From an uncultured Rhodospirillales bacterium (GTDB lineage: Bacteria > Pseudomonadota > Alphaproteobacteria > Acetobacterales > Acetobacteraceae), in NCBI GenBank assembly GCA_903924855.1, contig CAIYCW010000044.1, positions 1-64,000 of the forward strand: DNA of 64,000 bases, given 5' to 3'. A model generated the notes under the pieces. The model saw only the letters and a program-made list of their open reading frames with translations, ran no database searches and was not told the DNA's origin. Position 1 is the first letter of the stretch; each line of letters starts with the position of its first letter. The position numbers were made by a program, and so were the translations under genes. This document shows positions 46,604 through 56,301 of the stretch, piece after piece.

Positions 46604-46757
46604 GACCATCCCCCTTCCTTCAACACCCCTTGCCCACTAACCATCGGGCAAGGTCCTGTGCGTATAACTGCGATCTCGACAGTGCAGCAGCCCCGGGCGT
46701 ATGTGCCATGCAATGTCGGTGTTGTCGTCGTCCAAGTAGCTGAATTGGGACCTGCCC

Positions 46758-47627
46758 GTGCTGCCTGACCATCGTTTCGGATTGAACAGGCCGCCCGCAA
46801 ACTGCACCCTCGCGGCCTTTCCCGAACAGGCCCGCATTCCGCGCCTGCTGCACCAGACCTATCGCAGCCTTGATCTGCCAGCCGAACTTTCCGGCAACAT
46901 CGCCCGCCTGCGCGCCGACAATCCGGAGTGGGAGTACCGTTTCTATGATGACGCCGATATCGAGCGTTTCATTCTGGCGGAGTATGGCGAGCGGGTGATG
47001 TCCTACTACCACCGCATCTCGCCGGCCTACCCCGCGGCGCGGGCGGATTTCTTTCGGTATCTGCTGATCTACCGCCATGGCGGGGCGTATCTGGACATCA
47101 AAAGCTCGCTGTCGCGCCCACTGCGCGAGATCCTGCGCGAGGATGACCGCTATCTGCTGGCGCACTGGCCGGAGGATGACCCGCGTTTTGCCGGCTGGGG
47201 CCATTACCCGGAGCTGCAGGCGGTGGGTGGGCGGGAATTCCAGCAGTGGAACATCATTGCAGCCGCTGGCCATCCGTTTCTGTACGCCGTCATCTGCCAG
47301 GTGATGCACAACATCGACACCTATCTGCCCGAACTGCACGGGGTGGGATCGCGGGCGATCCTGCGTCTCACCGGGCCTGTGGCCTACACGCTGAGCATTC
47401 ACCGCATGCTGGACCGCGGGATGCATCGGGTCGTCGGCAATCATGAGGCGGCCGGGCTGATCTACAGCGTCTATGACAGCCCGATCTCCCACCGCGGCAC
47501 GATGGCGGGGCACTACACGACGGTCAGTGAACCGCTGGTGCTGCTGCACGGAAGGCAGAAGCTGATTTCCACCGCCATGCGTCTGGGCCGGCGCGCCGCG
47601 CGTGGTCTGGTGCGCTCCCTCGGCTGA
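46758..47627 (+). CDS. Glycosyltransferase, DXD sugar-binding (GT32-like)
   Basis: A 289-residue protein with IPRLLHQTYRS, NPEWEYRFYDDADIERFI and ADFFRYLLIYRHGGAYLDIK, the pattern of Gly_transf_sug proteins that make surface polysaccharide. The usual second Asp of the DXD motif is replaced (LDIK), so metal binding or activity may be altered. Start ATG at 46758. It stands between the reductase operon and rpsB, divergent from the former. Confidence 0.85.
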   Translation: MLPDHRFGLNRPPANCTLAAFPEQARIPRLLHQTYRSLDLPAELSGNIARLRADNPEWEYRFYDDADIERFILAEYGERVMSYYHRISPAYPAARADFFRYLLIYRHGGAYLDIKSSLSRPLREILREDDRYLLAHWPEDDPRFAGWGHYPELQAVGGREFQQWNIIAAAGHPFLYAVICQVMHNIDTYLPELHGVGSRAILRLTGPVAYTLSIHRMLDRGMHRVVGNHEAAGLIYSVYDSPISHRGTMAGHYTTVSEPLVLLHGRQKLISTAMRLGRRAARGLVRSLG

Positions 47628-47866
47628 GCTGATTGGCGCGAAACCGGCGCGCGGGCTGCGAATTGCTGCCATGCCGGCGCGTGTTTGACGGCCCCGGGCC
47701 TTGCGTGGCGCCACGTTTCGCGCAATACCGCGCTCGCCTGCAAGCGGTGTGCGCTGCGGGTAATTCGCACGCGGGTGCCCACCCTGGCCGCAAGGCATAG
47801 GTCCGGTGTCGCAAGACAACGCCCGCGGAGGTTCAACCGGACGACACCAGGAAAGGATTCGCCCCC

Positions 47867-48703
47867 ATGGCGATGCCCGATTTCACGCTGCGCCAGCTCC
47901 TCGAAGCCGGCGTCCATTTTGGTCACCACACCCGCCGCTGGAACCCGCGCATGGCGCCGTTCCTGTTCGGGGTACGCAACCAGGTTCACATCATCGACCT
48001 GCAGCAGACCGTGCCGATGCTCGATCGCGCGCTGCGCGCGGTGCGTGACATCACCGCCGCCGGCGGTCGCGTGCTGTTCGTCGGCACCAAGCGCGCCGCT
48101 GCCGAGCACGTGGCGGAAGCCGCCCAGCGCTGCGGCCAGTATTACGTCAACCATCGTTGGCTCGGCGGCATGCTGACCAACTGGAAGACCATCACCGGCT
48201 CCATCAAGCGCCTGCGCCAGATCGACGAGATGCTGGCCGGCGACACCCAGGGCCTGACCAAGAAAGAGGTGCTGGACATCACGCGCGACCGCGAGAAGCT
48301 GGAGCGCGCGCTGGGTGGCATCAAGGAGATGGGCGGCCTGCCCGACATCCTGTTCATCATTGACACCAACAAGGAAAAGCTCGCGGTCGAAGAGGCCAAC
48401 AAGCTGGGCATCCCGGTGATCGCCATCCTCGACTCCAACTCGGACCCCGAGGGCGTGACCTTCCCGATCCCGGGCAATGACGACGCGATCCGCGCCATCA
48501 CCCTGTATTGCGAGCTGATCTCCGGCGCGGTGCTGGACGGCATCAGCCAGGAGATGGTGGCGTCCGGCCGTGATATTGGCGCCGCTGAAGAGTTCGTGCC
48601 CGAGATCATGCCGGAAGTGGCTCCCGACCTCGCGCCGGAGGTTGCCGCTGAGATCGCTGCCGAGTCGGTTGCCGCCCATGCCGAGGCCGCGCCGCAGGCC
48701 TGA
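47867..48703 (+). CDS. rpsB: 30S ribosomal protein S2
   Basis: Small-subunit protein S2, 278 residues. Canonical stretches are [30 protein letters not shown] at the start, [27 protein letters not shown] and [26 protein letters not shown]. The acidic/Ala-rich C-terminal tail (from about 245) is longer than in E. coli, as often in alphaproteobacteria. AAAGGA precedes the ATG at 47867. First gene of the rpsB-tsf-pyrH-frr block; the 239-base upstream gap must hold its promoter, but no consensus stands out. Confidence 0.97.
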   Translation: MAMPDFTLRQLLEAGVHFGHHTRRWNPRMAPFLFGVRNQVHIIDLQQTVPMLDRALRAVRDITAAGGRVLFVGTKRAAAEHVAEAAQRCGQYYVNHRWLGGMLTNWKTITGSIKRLRQIDEMLAGDTQGLTKKEVLDITRDREKLERALGGIKEMGGLPDILFIIDTNKEKLAVEEANKLGIPVIAILDSNSDPEGVTFPIPGNDDAIRAITLYCELISGAVLDGISQEMVASGRDIGAAEEFVPEIMPEVAPDLAPEVAAEIAAESVAAHAEAAPQA

Positions 48704-48708
48704 TTTTG

Positions 48709-48742
48709 TCACTGGCCGGCGCCTTTTGGTGCCGGCCAGTGA
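48709..48742 (+). terminator. Hairpin between rpsB and tsf, possible attenuator
   Basis: TCACTGGCCGGC (48709-48720) pairs perfectly with GCCGGCCAGTGA (48731-48742), extended inward by GCC/GGT with a G-U pair around TTTT. No T-run follows, so it is more likely an RNA-processing or attenuation element than a strong terminator. It lies 6 bases after the rpsB stop. Confidence 0.55.
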
Positions 48743-48824
48743 GCATCTGCCACGTGTTTGCCATGCCACCATGTGGCCTGGCGTGACCTGCAAGACTTGA
48801 ACCGACGGAAACGGAGAGACACCC

Positions 48825-49745
48825 ATGGCCGAGATCACTGCCGCCCTGGTGAAGGAACTGCGCGAGCGCTCCGGCGCCGGCATGGGCGACTGCAAGAAGG
48901 CGCTTGTGGAAGCCGATGGCAACATGGAAGCCGCCATCGACTGGCTGCGCAAGAAGGGCCTGTCGGCTGCTGCCAAGAAATCCGGCCGTGTCGCGGCTGA
49001 GGGCCTGGTGGGCACCGCCTCCGGCGAACGCATCGCCGCCATGGTGGAAGTCAACGCCGAGACCGACTTCGTCGCCCGCAACGAGGCCTTCCAGGAATTC
49101 GTGGCAACCGTTGCCAAGATCGCGCTGACGGTTGGTGAAAATGTGGAGGCCATCAAGGCGGCGCCCTATCCCGGCACCGGCCGCAACGTCGCCGAGGAGC
49201 TGGTGCAGCTCGTGGCAACCGTTGGCGAGAACATGACCATCCGCCGCGCCCGCGTGCTGAGCGTCACCAGCGGCGCCGTGGCGACCTATATGCACAACGC
49301 GCTGAAGCCCGGCCTTGGCAAGATCGGCGTTCTGGTGGCGCTGCAGAGCCCGTCCGAGGAGGATGCGATCGTCACCCTCGGCCGGCAGATCGGCATGCAC
49401 GTGGCGGCAACCCGTCCCGAGTCGCTCGATGTGTCCAGTGTTGATCCGGCCTCGCTGGAGCGTGAGCGTTCGGTGCTGACCGAGCAGGCCCGCGCCTCCG
49501 GCAAGCCTGATGCGATCATCGAGAAGATGGTCGAGGGGCGCATCAAGAAGTTCTACGAGGAAGTGGTGCTGCTGGAGCAGATCTTCGTGCTCGATGGCGA
49601 AAGCCGCGTCTCCGCCGTGGTGAAGAAGGCGGGCGCCGAACTGGTCGGTTTCGCTCGCTTCCATCTGGGCGAGGGTATCGAAAAGGAAGTGGGCGACTTC
49701 GCCGCCGAAGTGGCCGCTGCCGCCGGCGTCAAGCCGGCTGCCTGA
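48825..49745 (+). CDS. tsf: Translation elongation factor Ts
   Basis: Guanine-nucleotide exchange factor for EF-Tu. The N-terminal UBA-like domain has [38 protein letters not shown], followed by [10 protein letters not shown] and [20 protein letters not shown], all diagnostic. The 306 residues are normal. GGAGA precedes the ATG at 48825. Confidence 0.97.
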   Translation: MAEITAALVKELRERSGAGMGDCKKALVEADGNMEAAIDWLRKKGLSAAAKKSGRVAAEGLVGTASGERIAAMVEVNAETDFVARNEAFQEFVATVAKIALTVGENVEAIKAAPYPGTGRNVAEELVQLVATVGENMTIRRARVLSVTSGAVATYMHNALKPGLGKIGVLVALQSPSEEDAIVTLGRQIGMHVAATRPESLDVSSVDPASLERERSVLTEQARASGKPDAIIEKMVEGRIKKFYEEVVLLEQIFVLDGESRVSAVVKKAGAELVGFARFHLGEGIEKEVGDFAAEVAAAAGVKPAA

Positions 49746-49762
49746 GCACTGCCCGACCCTTT

Positions 49763-49804
49763 GATCATGCGCGGGTAAAACCCGCATGATCTGTTCCTCT
49801 TGTT
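49763..49804 (+). terminator. Hairpin after tsf, terminator candidate
   Basis: GATCATG and CGGG (49763-49775, with a 2-base bulge) pair with CCCG and CATGATC (49781-49791) around TAAAA. A U-rich but interrupted tract (TGTTCCTCTTGTT) follows, so strength is probably moderate. Confidence 0.5.
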
Positions 49805-49856
49805 CAGGGCGGGACGTGCCATTACGGTGCGCCCGCCCTGTCCTTGTACGGATCCG

Positions 49857-50612
49857 ATGTCCCAATCTTCTGTCACCTCTGCTCCCGGCCATCCCGAACC
49901 GGCCTATCAGCGCGTTCTGCTGAAGGTCTCTGGTGAGGCGTTGATGGGCAACCGCGATTACGGGCTCGACAACGAGACGGTCAGCCGCATCGCGCAGGAT
50001 GTGGGCGATGTGGTCGGCATGGGTGTGCAGGTCTGCCTGGTGATCGGCGGCGGCAACATCTTCCGCGGCGTCTCGGGGGCCGCCTCCGGCATGGAGCGGG
50101 CACAGGCCGACTATATCGGTATGCTCGCCACCGTGATGAACGCGCTTGCCATGCAGAACGCACTCGAGCGCATCGGCATCGAGACGCGGGTGCAATCCGC
50201 CATCCCGATGGCTTCGGTCTGCGAGCCCTATATCCGCAGGCGTGCCGAACGGCACATGGAGAAGGGGCGCGTGGTGATCTTCGCCGCCGGCACCGGCAAC
50301 CCGTTCTTCACCACCGACACCGCCGCCGCCCTGCGCGCCACCGAAATGGGGTGTGATGCGTTGCTGAAGGGCACCCAGGTGGATGGCGTCTATTCCGCCG
50401 ATCCGCGCAAGGTGGCCGATGCGGTGCGCTACGATGAGCTGAGCTATCTGGAGGTGCTGTCGCGCGATCTGTCGGTGATGGATGCCTCGGCCATCAGCCT
50501 GTCGCGCGAGAACGGTCTGCCGATCATTGTCTTCAACATCCATGCCCCCGGTGCATTCGCCCAGGTGATGCGCGCCGAAGGCCGCTTCACGCGGATCACC
50601 GAGGTCAGGTAG
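49857..50612 (+). CDS. pyrH: UMP kinase
   Basis: Phosphorylates UMP to UDP; amino-acid-kinase fold. The motif [21 protein letters not shown] and [17 protein letters not shown] are canonical. The 251 residues include a short N-terminal extension ([18 protein letters not shown]). ATG at 49857. Part of the conserved tsf-pyrH-frr order. Confidence 0.96.
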   Translation: MSQSSVTSAPGHPEPAYQRVLLKVSGEALMGNRDYGLDNETVSRIAQDVGDVVGMGVQVCLVIGGGNIFRGVSGAASGMERAQADYIGMLATVMNALAMQNALERIGIETRVQSAIPMASVCEPYIRRRAERHMEKGRVVIFAAGTGNPFFTTDTAAALRATEMGCDALLKGTQVDGVYSADPRKVADAVRYDELSYLEVLSRDLSVMDASAISLSRENGLPIIVFNIHAPGAFAQVMRAEGRFTRITEVR

Positions 50613-50672
50613 AACGCCGCTCTGCATCCGGTGGGACCTGGGTGCAAAGCGTATCATTGCGTAGGAGCCTTC

Positions 50673-51242
50673 ATGTCCACGGCCGAACTTGCCACCATCA
50701 AGACCGATCTGACCCGCCGCATGGACGGCGCCCTGGAAAGCCTGCGTCGTGATTTCGCTGGCCTGCGCTCGGGCCGTGCCAGCCCGGCTTTGCTGGAGCC
50801 GGTGCGGGTGGAAGCCTATGGCAGCGAGGTGCCGCTCACCCAGGTGGGCAACATCGCCGTGCCCGAGGCGCGCATGCTGACCGTGCAGGTGTGGGACCGT
50901 TCCCTGGTCGGCGCCGTGGAGCGCGCCATCCGTGATGCCGGCATCGGCCTCAACCCTGCCAGCGACGGCCAGACAGTGCGGGTGCCGATCCCGATGCTGA
51001 CGGGTGAGCGTCGCACCGAATTGTCCAAGCTTGCCGGCAAATATGCCGAGGCCGCCAAGGTTGCCGTGCGCGCGGTGCGCCGCGACGGCATGGACCAGAC
51101 CAAGGCGCTGGAGAAGAAAAGCCTGATCAGCGAGGACGAGGTGAAGACCTGGTCTGACGATATCCAGAAGTTGACGGACACATATATCAAGAAGATCGAT
51201 ACGATGTTCGCCGACAAGGACAAGGAAATCCGCACGGTCTGA
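50673..51242 (+). CDS. frr: Ribosome recycling factor
   Basis: Splits post-termination ribosomes with EF-G. The 189-residue protein has [34 protein letters not shown] and [31 protein letters not shown], both diagnostic. The ATG at 50673 follows a GTAGGAG ribosome site. Next to pyrH and before uppS, the usual order. Confidence 0.97.
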   Translation: MSTAELATIKTDLTRRMDGALESLRRDFAGLRSGRASPALLEPVRVEAYGSEVPLTQVGNIAVPEARMLTVQVWDRSLVGAVERAIRDAGIGLNPASDGQTVRVPIPMLTGERRTELSKLAGKYAEAAKVAVRAVRRDGMDQTKALEKKSLISEDEVKTWSDDIQKLTDTYIKKIDTMFADKDKEIRTV

Positions 51243-51275
51243 CCCGGGGCAACCCGGGCACCGTTCAGGGGAGAG

Positions 51276-52034
51276 ATGGTTATCGCGCAGACGCAGACAG
51301 CGGCCGACCTGGCACAGACTGACGGCAGTGCCTCGGTGCCGTCCCATGTCGCCATCATCATGGATGGCAACGGGCGCTGGGCCAAGGCCCGCGGTCTGCC
51401 GCGTGTTGCGGGCCATCGCGCCGGTGTGCAGGCGGTGCGGCGCACCATCGAGGCCGCGATCAAGCATCATGTCGGCTGGCTGACCCTCTATGCCTTCAGC
51501 AGCGAGAACTGGCGCAGGCCGGCGGCCGAAGTCTCCGATCTCACCGGGCTGCTGCGCCGCTTCATCAAAAGCGAGCTTGCCGAGCTGGACGCCAATGGCG
51601 TGCGGCTGATGGTGATCGGCGATCGCGGCCGCTTCGACGCCGATCTGCAGGCCGAGCTGGCGCGCGCCGAGGCCACCACGCGCAACAACACCAACCTGAC
51701 GCTGATCGTGGCGCTGTCCTACGGGGCGCGTGCCGAGATCGTCACCGCGGTGCAGGCAGCGCTTGCGGAAATCACAGCCGGCCGGCTGGATATCGCAAGC
51801 CTGGACGAGGCAAGCTTCGGCCGCCTGCTGTCCACGGGAGACATTCCCGATCCGGATGTGATCCTGCGCACCTCCGGCGAGCAGCGCCTGTCGAATTTCC
51901 TGCTGTGGCAGTCGGCCTATGCGGAACTCGTCTTCACGGACGTGCTGTGGCCGGATTTCACGGAAGAGCATTTCGCCGCAGCCCTGGCCGAATATGCGAG
52001 GCGGGAGCGGCGTTTTGGCGCACGACCCGGCTGA
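51276..52034 (+). CDS. uppS: Isoprenyl transferase (undecaprenyl diphosphate synthase)
   Basis: Builds the C55 lipid carrier for cell-wall and surface polysaccharides. Motifs are IIMDGNGRWAKARGL (catalytic Asp), GHRAGVQAVRRTIEAA, LTLYAFSSENWRRP and the closing LRTSGEQRLSNFLLWQSAYAELVF. The 252 residues are normal. GGGAGAG lies before the ATG at 51276. Its end overlaps cdsA by 20 bases. Confidence 0.96.
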   Translation: MVIAQTQTAADLAQTDGSASVPSHVAIIMDGNGRWAKARGLPRVAGHRAGVQAVRRTIEAAIKHHVGWLTLYAFSSENWRRPAAEVSDLTGLLRRFIKSELAELDANGVRLMVIGDRGRFDADLQAELARAEATTRNNTNLTLIVALSYGARAEIVTAVQAALAEITAGRLDIASLDEASFGRLLSTGDIPDPDVILRTSGEQRLSNFLLWQSAYAELVFTDVLWPDFTEEHFAAALAEYARRERRFGARPG

Positions 52035-52779
52035 TGCGACACCGGATGCTCCGCCACCGGTGAGCACGTCCACGGTCAACCCAACCTCCGGCACGCCGTG
52101 GCGCGATCTCGGGGTGCGCAGCCTGTCGGCCGCCATTGCCGGGCCGATCGGCCTTGCGCTGGTCTGGCAGGGCGGCGTGCTGTGGGCCGTGATGCTCGCA
52201 CTTCTCGGCCTGTTGGCGGCGCGCGAGGCGTATCGTCTGTTGCGGGCCCAAAGCCTGGCTGCCTGGCGGAGTGTCGTACTGGCCGTGGGCTATGTGACAC
52301 CGGCCGTGGCCGCCCTGATCTGGTTGCGCCAGGACCCCGCGCACGGGCTTGGCAATGTGCTGTTCCTGCTGCTGTCGGTGTGGGCCAGCGATATTGGCGC
52401 CTATCTTGTGGGGCGATGGATCGGAGGCCCCCGCCTCGCCCCGCGCATCTCCCCGGGCAAGACCTGGTCCGGCGCCATCGGGGGGCTTGCCTGCGCCGCC
52501 CTTGTGGGGCTGATAGCCTCGCGGATCGGCCCCGATGGCGATATTCTGCGCGCCGTGCTGGTGGCAGCGCTGCTGGGGATCGCCTCGGAACTGGGCGATC
52601 TGCTGGAAAGCGTGTTGAAGCGCGCAGCCAGGGTGAAGGATTCAGGCCGCTTTCTGCCAGGGCATGGCGGGCTGCTGGACCGGCTGGACGGGTTGCTGCT
52701 CGCAGCCCCCGTCGCGGCCCTTCTGGCCGTGGCCGCAGGGAAGGGAATGTTGCTTTGGCAGACACTGCCGCAGCCCTAG
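52015..52779 (+). CDS. cdsA: Phosphatidate cytidylyltransferase
   Basis: Makes CDP-diacylglycerol from phosphatidate and CTP in the membrane. The protein is hydrophobic with about six to seven helices, and has VWASDIGAYLVGRWIGG, ISPGKTWSGAIGG, GDLLESVLKRAARVKDSGRFLPGHGGLLDRLDGLL, the CDS signature. I chose TTG at 52015, inside the end of uppS, because GGAG lies upstream and no ATG fits; GTG at 52060 is an alternative that would remove a nonhydrophobic leader. Confidence 0.88.
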   Translation: MAHDPADATPDAPPPVSTSTVNPTSGTPWRDLGVRSLSAAIAGPIGLALVWQGGVLWAVMLALLGLLAAREAYRLLRAQSLAAWRSVVLAVGYVTPAVAALIWLRQDPAHGLGNVLFLLLSVWASDIGAYLVGRWIGGPRLAPRISPGKTWSGAIGGLACAALVGLIASRIGPDGDILRAVLVAALLGIASELGDLLESVLKRAARVKDSGRFLPGHGGLLDRLDGLLLAAPVAALLAVAAGKGMLLWQTLPQP

Positions 52780-52813
52780 CGGGCACACAAGAATGGCCAG
52801 GAGACGCGAGATC

Positions 52814-53980
52814 ATGAAGACCGTCACAGTGCTGGGCTCCACGGGCTCGGTCGGCACGCAAACCATCGAACTGCTTGCGGCCAACCCCGATCGCTACCGC
52901 GTGCGCGCGCTGGTCGCAGGCTCCAACACCAGGCTCCTGGCCGAGCAGGCCATCGCCCTGCGCGCCGAGATCGCCGTGGTGGCCGATGAAAGCCGCCACG
53001 CCGATCTGGCACAGGCCCTCGCCGGCACCGGCATCGAGGCGGCATCCGGCCGCGAGGCGATGATCGAGGCCGCCTCGCGTCCGGCGGATTGGACGATGTG
53101 CGCCATCATGGGGGCCGCGGGCCTGCACCCGACACTCGCCGCCATCCAGGGCGGCGGCGGCGTCGCACTCGCCAACAAGGAGGCCCTGGTCTGCGCCGGC
53201 GATGTGATGCTGCGCGCCGTCGCCGCCGCCGGCGCCACGCTGCTGCCGGTGGACAGCGAACACAACGCCATCTTCCAGGCCATGGCGGATGGCAACCGCG
53301 CCGCGGTGGAGCGCATCATCCTCACCGCCTCGGGTGGCCCGTTCCGCACCGCCTCGATCGATGAGATGCGCGCCGCCACCCCGGAGAAGGCGCTGCGCCA
53401 CCCGGTCTGGACCATGGGCGCCAAGATCTCCATCGACAGCGCCACCATGATGAACAAGGGCCTCGAAGTCATCGAGGCCGCCCGCCTCTTCAACCTCCCC
53501 AGCGACCGGATCGACGTGCTGGTCCACCCGCAATCCACCGTGCACGGTCTGGTCTGCTACGCCGATGGCTCGGTCCTGGCCCAGCTCGGCAGCCCGGACA
53601 TGCGGGTGCCGATCGCCCACGCCCTGGCCTGGCCCGAGCGCATCGCAACCGCGGCCCCGCGGCTTGACCTGATCGCCGCCGGCCGCCTCGATTTCGCGGA
53701 ACCCGACCCGGTGCGCTTCCCCGCCCTGCGCCTGGCGCGTGAGGCGCTGCTGGCCGGCGGCGGCGTGCCCGCCCTGATGAGCGCTGCCAACGAGATCGCC
53801 GTCGAGGCCTTCCTCACCCGCCGCATCGGCTTTCTCGACATCGCCGCCGTGGTGGAGCAGGTTATGCTGGAGATGGGCCACCTCGCCGCCGACACGCTCG
53901 AAGCCGTGATCGATATCGACCTGGAGGCCCGCGCACGCGCCGCCAAGGCCTGTGCCCAACGGGAATTTCACGCCGCCTGA
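52814..53980 (+). CDS. dxr: 1-deoxy-D-xylulose 5-phosphate reductoisomerase
   Basis: Second step of the MEP isoprenoid pathway. Motifs: NADPH loop VLGSTGSVGTQTIELL (6-21), ALANKEALVCAG, LPVDSEHNAIFQ with metal-binding Asp/Glu, ASGGPF, and KISIDSATMMNKGLEVIEA. The 388 residues are normal. AGGAG lies about 11 bases before the ATG at 52814; an in-frame ATG at 52793 would add MARRREI. Links uppS (isoprenoid user) and rseP in the same operon. Confidence 0.96.
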   Translation: MKTVTVLGSTGSVGTQTIELLAANPDRYRVRALVAGSNTRLLAEQAIALRAEIAVVADESRHADLAQALAGTGIEAASGREAMIEAASRPADWTMCAIMGAAGLHPTLAAIQGGGGVALANKEALVCAGDVMLRAVAAAGATLLPVDSEHNAIFQAMADGNRAAVERIILTASGGPFRTASIDEMRAATPEKALRHPVWTMGAKISIDSATMMNKGLEVIEAARLFNLPSDRIDVLVHPQSTVHGLVCYADGSVLAQLGSPDMRVPIAHALAWPERIATAAPRLDLIAAGRLDFAEPDPVRFPALRLAREALLAGGGVPALMSAANEIAVEAFLTRRIGFLDIAAVVEQVMLEMGHLAADTLEAVIDIDLEARARAAKACAQREFHAA

Positions 53981-54027
53981 GCCTGGATTTTCAGCTTTCA
54001 CGGGCACCGCCACGCCCTCACCCTCGG

Positions 54028-55137
54028 ATGGACCGCTTGTTCGATCTGCTTCCCTCCTTCCTGCGCACGCCGCTCGCCTTTGCCGTCGTGCTTGGCGTTC
54101 TCGTCTTCATCCACGAGCTCGGCCACTACCTCGCCGCACGCTGGCGCGGCGTCTATGTGGAGGCGTTCTCGATCGGCTTCGGCAAGACCCTGCTCAGCCG
54201 CACCGACAAACATGGCTGCGAATGGCGCCTCTGCCTGCTGCCGCTCGGCGGCTATGTGAAGCTGCATGGCCACGAACAGCCGGAAGACGTCACCGAGGAG
54301 GTGCGCGCCGCCTGGCGTCCTGGCGAAACCTTCAACGGAAAACCCGTGCTGTCGCGCGCCATCGTGGTGGCTGCTGGCCCGATCGCCAATTTCGTGCTCG
54401 CCGCCGTGCTCTTCGCGGCCCTGTTCGTCGCCGTCGGCCGCCCGGTGACACAGCCGATCGCAGCCGACGTGGTGGCCGGCGGCCCCGCCGCCCAGGCCGG
54501 GATCATGGCCGGCGATCGCATCACCTCGGTCGCCGGCAACCCGATTGCCGTCTTCGAGGACATCCAGGCCATCGTCAGCCACAATGCCGGCGTGGCCCTG
54601 CCCATCACGGTGGAGAGGGACGGCCAATCTCTGCAACTCACCGTAACCCCGCAGGCGAATGGCAGCACCGCTTTGGTCGGCATCCGCGGCGGAAAAGTCG
54701 CCTATGAACACGTGTCGCTGATCGCGGCCCTGCCGGAGGGCGTGGCCCAGACCTGGCATGTCGGCGTGCAGACGCTGGAAGGCGTCTGGCAGATGATCTC
54801 GGGCAGCCGTGGCACCGGCGAACTCGGCGGCCCGCTGCGCATCGCCCAGCTTTCCGGCCAGGTGGCCCAGCTCGGTGTCGCCTCGCTCGTCACCTTCATC
54901 GCCGTGCTCTCGGTCAATCTCGGGCTGCTCAACCTCTTCCCCATCCCGATCCTGGATGGCGGCCATCTCGTGTTCTTCCTGCTGGAAGCGCTGCGCGGCA
55001 AGCCGCTGCCGCCCCAGGCGCAGGAATACGGCCTGCGCGCCGGCTTCGCCCTGCTGGCCTCGCTGTTCGTCTTCGCCACATGGAACGATCTCTCCCATCT
55101 CGGATTGTTCGGCTGGCTCGCCCACCTCACCGGCTGA
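54028..55137 (+). CDS. rseP: RIP zinc metalloprotease RseP (site-2 protease)
   Basis: Intramembrane protease that cleaves anti-sigma factors. The zinc motif HELGH is at residues 29-33, a PDZ domain covers about 125-205 (VVAGGPAAQAGIMAGDRI), and the second active-site motif NLFPIPILDGGHLVFF is near the C terminus. The 369 residues are normal. The usual downstream gene bamA is absent here; an unrelated binding-protein gene follows. Confidence 0.95.
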   Translation: MDRLFDLLPSFLRTPLAFAVVLGVLVFIHELGHYLAARWRGVYVEAFSIGFGKTLLSRTDKHGCEWRLCLLPLGGYVKLHGHEQPEDVTEEVRAAWRPGETFNGKPVLSRAIVVAAGPIANFVLAAVLFAALFVAVGRPVTQPIAADVVAGGPAAQAGIMAGDRITSVAGNPIAVFEDIQAIVSHNAGVALPITVERDGQSLQLTVTPQANGSTALVGIRGGKVAYEHVSLIAALPEGVAQTWHVGVQTLEGVWQMISGSRGTGELGGPLRIAQLSGQVAQLGVASLVTFIAVLSVNLGLLNLFPIPILDGGHLVFFLLEALRGKPLPPQAQEYGLRAGFALLASLFVFATWNDLSHLGLFGWLAHLTG

Positions 55138-55310
55138 TCCCTCCAAAAGAGCGCCAACCCCGTCATCGCGCGTGAAGCTGGACCGTCCACCCAGTCCCGC
55201 ACCGTGACGGGGACGGCGCATGAAATGCGGCCCAAGACGCTCAAAGTCCGTGCCCATGTGACAGACCGCGGCACCTCTTGTATGACAAAGGCGCTCAGGG
55301 AGTACACCAC

Positions 55311-56237
55311 ATGACCATGCCAATCCGGGTGATCGCGTTTCCAGGCGCGCCCAACCTGCCCACATTCGCCGCCATCACCCATGGCTTCTTCGCCGCCGAA
55401 GACCTTGCGGTCGACATCGCCATCACCCCCTCCTCGGTCTTCCAGGCCGAGAAGATGAGCGATGGCGCCTTCGAGATCGCCTTCACCGCCTTCGACAACG
55501 TCGTCGCCTATTCCGAAGGCCAGGGCGCCAAACCCGGCCTCAACCCGGATTACTGCGTCATCGCCGGCGCCACCCAGCTCGAACTCGGCCTCATCGTGGC
55601 GCCCGAGATCGAAACCCACACCCAGCTTGCCGGCAAAAGCATCGCGCTCGACGCGCTGGCCACCGGCTTCGCCTTCGTGCTGATCGACATGCTCTCCCGC
55701 CACGGCGTCGCCCCCGGCGCCTACAGCATCGCCCCGGTCGGCGCCACGCCCGCACGCTGGGCCTCGGTCAAATCCGGCGAACACGCCGCCACCATCACCA
55801 TCGAGCCCTTCACCTCCATCGCCGTGAAATCCGGCTATCGCCTGCTCGATGTCAGCACCAACCTCTACCCCGCCTATCAGGGCGGCATCATCGCTGCCCG
55901 CCGCGGCTGGCTGGCCGAGCACGCCGAAACCGCAACCCGCTTCCTGCGCGGCTATCTGCGCGGCCTCGCCTGGACGCTCGACCCCGCCAACCGGGATGCA
56001 GCCGAAGCCCTGCTGCTGGAACGCATGCCGGAAATCCAGCCAATGGCCGCCAAGGCCGTGATGAAAAGCCTGCTCTCCGAACGCTCCGGCCTCACCCCCA
56101 ACGCCGAGATCGTCCCCGCCGGCATGGACCAGGTGCTGGCGCTGCGCTCCAAATTCGGCGCCGCCGGCATCACGCTCGCCGACCACACCAAATATCTCGA
56201 ACTCGCAAGCCTCGCCCGGGCCATCGAGACTCTGTGA
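55311..56237 (+). CDS. NMT1/THI5-like substrate-binding protein without signal peptide
   Basis: A 308-residue binding-protein fold with FPGAPNLPTFAAITHGFFAAEDLAVDIAIT and later GLAWTLDPANRDAAEALLLERMPE, the NMT1-like pattern. The N terminus MTMPIRVIAFPG has no signal peptide, and no ABC permease or ATPase is adjacent, so it may be a cytoplasmic binder or enzyme of the THI5/NMT1 type instead of a transport component. GGGAG lies eight bases before the ATG at 55311. Function not assigned. Confidence 0.8.
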   Translation: MTMPIRVIAFPGAPNLPTFAAITHGFFAAEDLAVDIAITPSSVFQAEKMSDGAFEIAFTAFDNVVAYSEGQGAKPGLNPDYCVIAGATQLELGLIVAPEIETHTQLAGKSIALDALATGFAFVLIDMLSRHGVAPGAYSIAPVGATPARWASVKSGEHAATITIEPFTSIAVKSGYRLLDVSTNLYPAYQGGIIAARRGWLAEHAETATRFLRGYLRGLAWTLDPANRDAAEALLLERMPEIQPMAAKAVMKSLLSERSGLTPNAEIVPAGMDQVLALRSKFGAAGITLADHTKYLELASLARAIETL

Positions 56238-56301
56238 TCGCCCGCCCATCGCGCCCGCGCCATGGCCTTGGTATAGCCATGGCGCGGGTGCGAAGGATTG
56301 A

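Noticed and set aside
48606-52136. 1176-codon open frame on the minus strand
   Set aside because: It runs antisense through tsf, pyrH, frr and uppS, all of which are certain genes; the translation is rich in His, Gly and Arg, the usual product of high-GC antisense frames.
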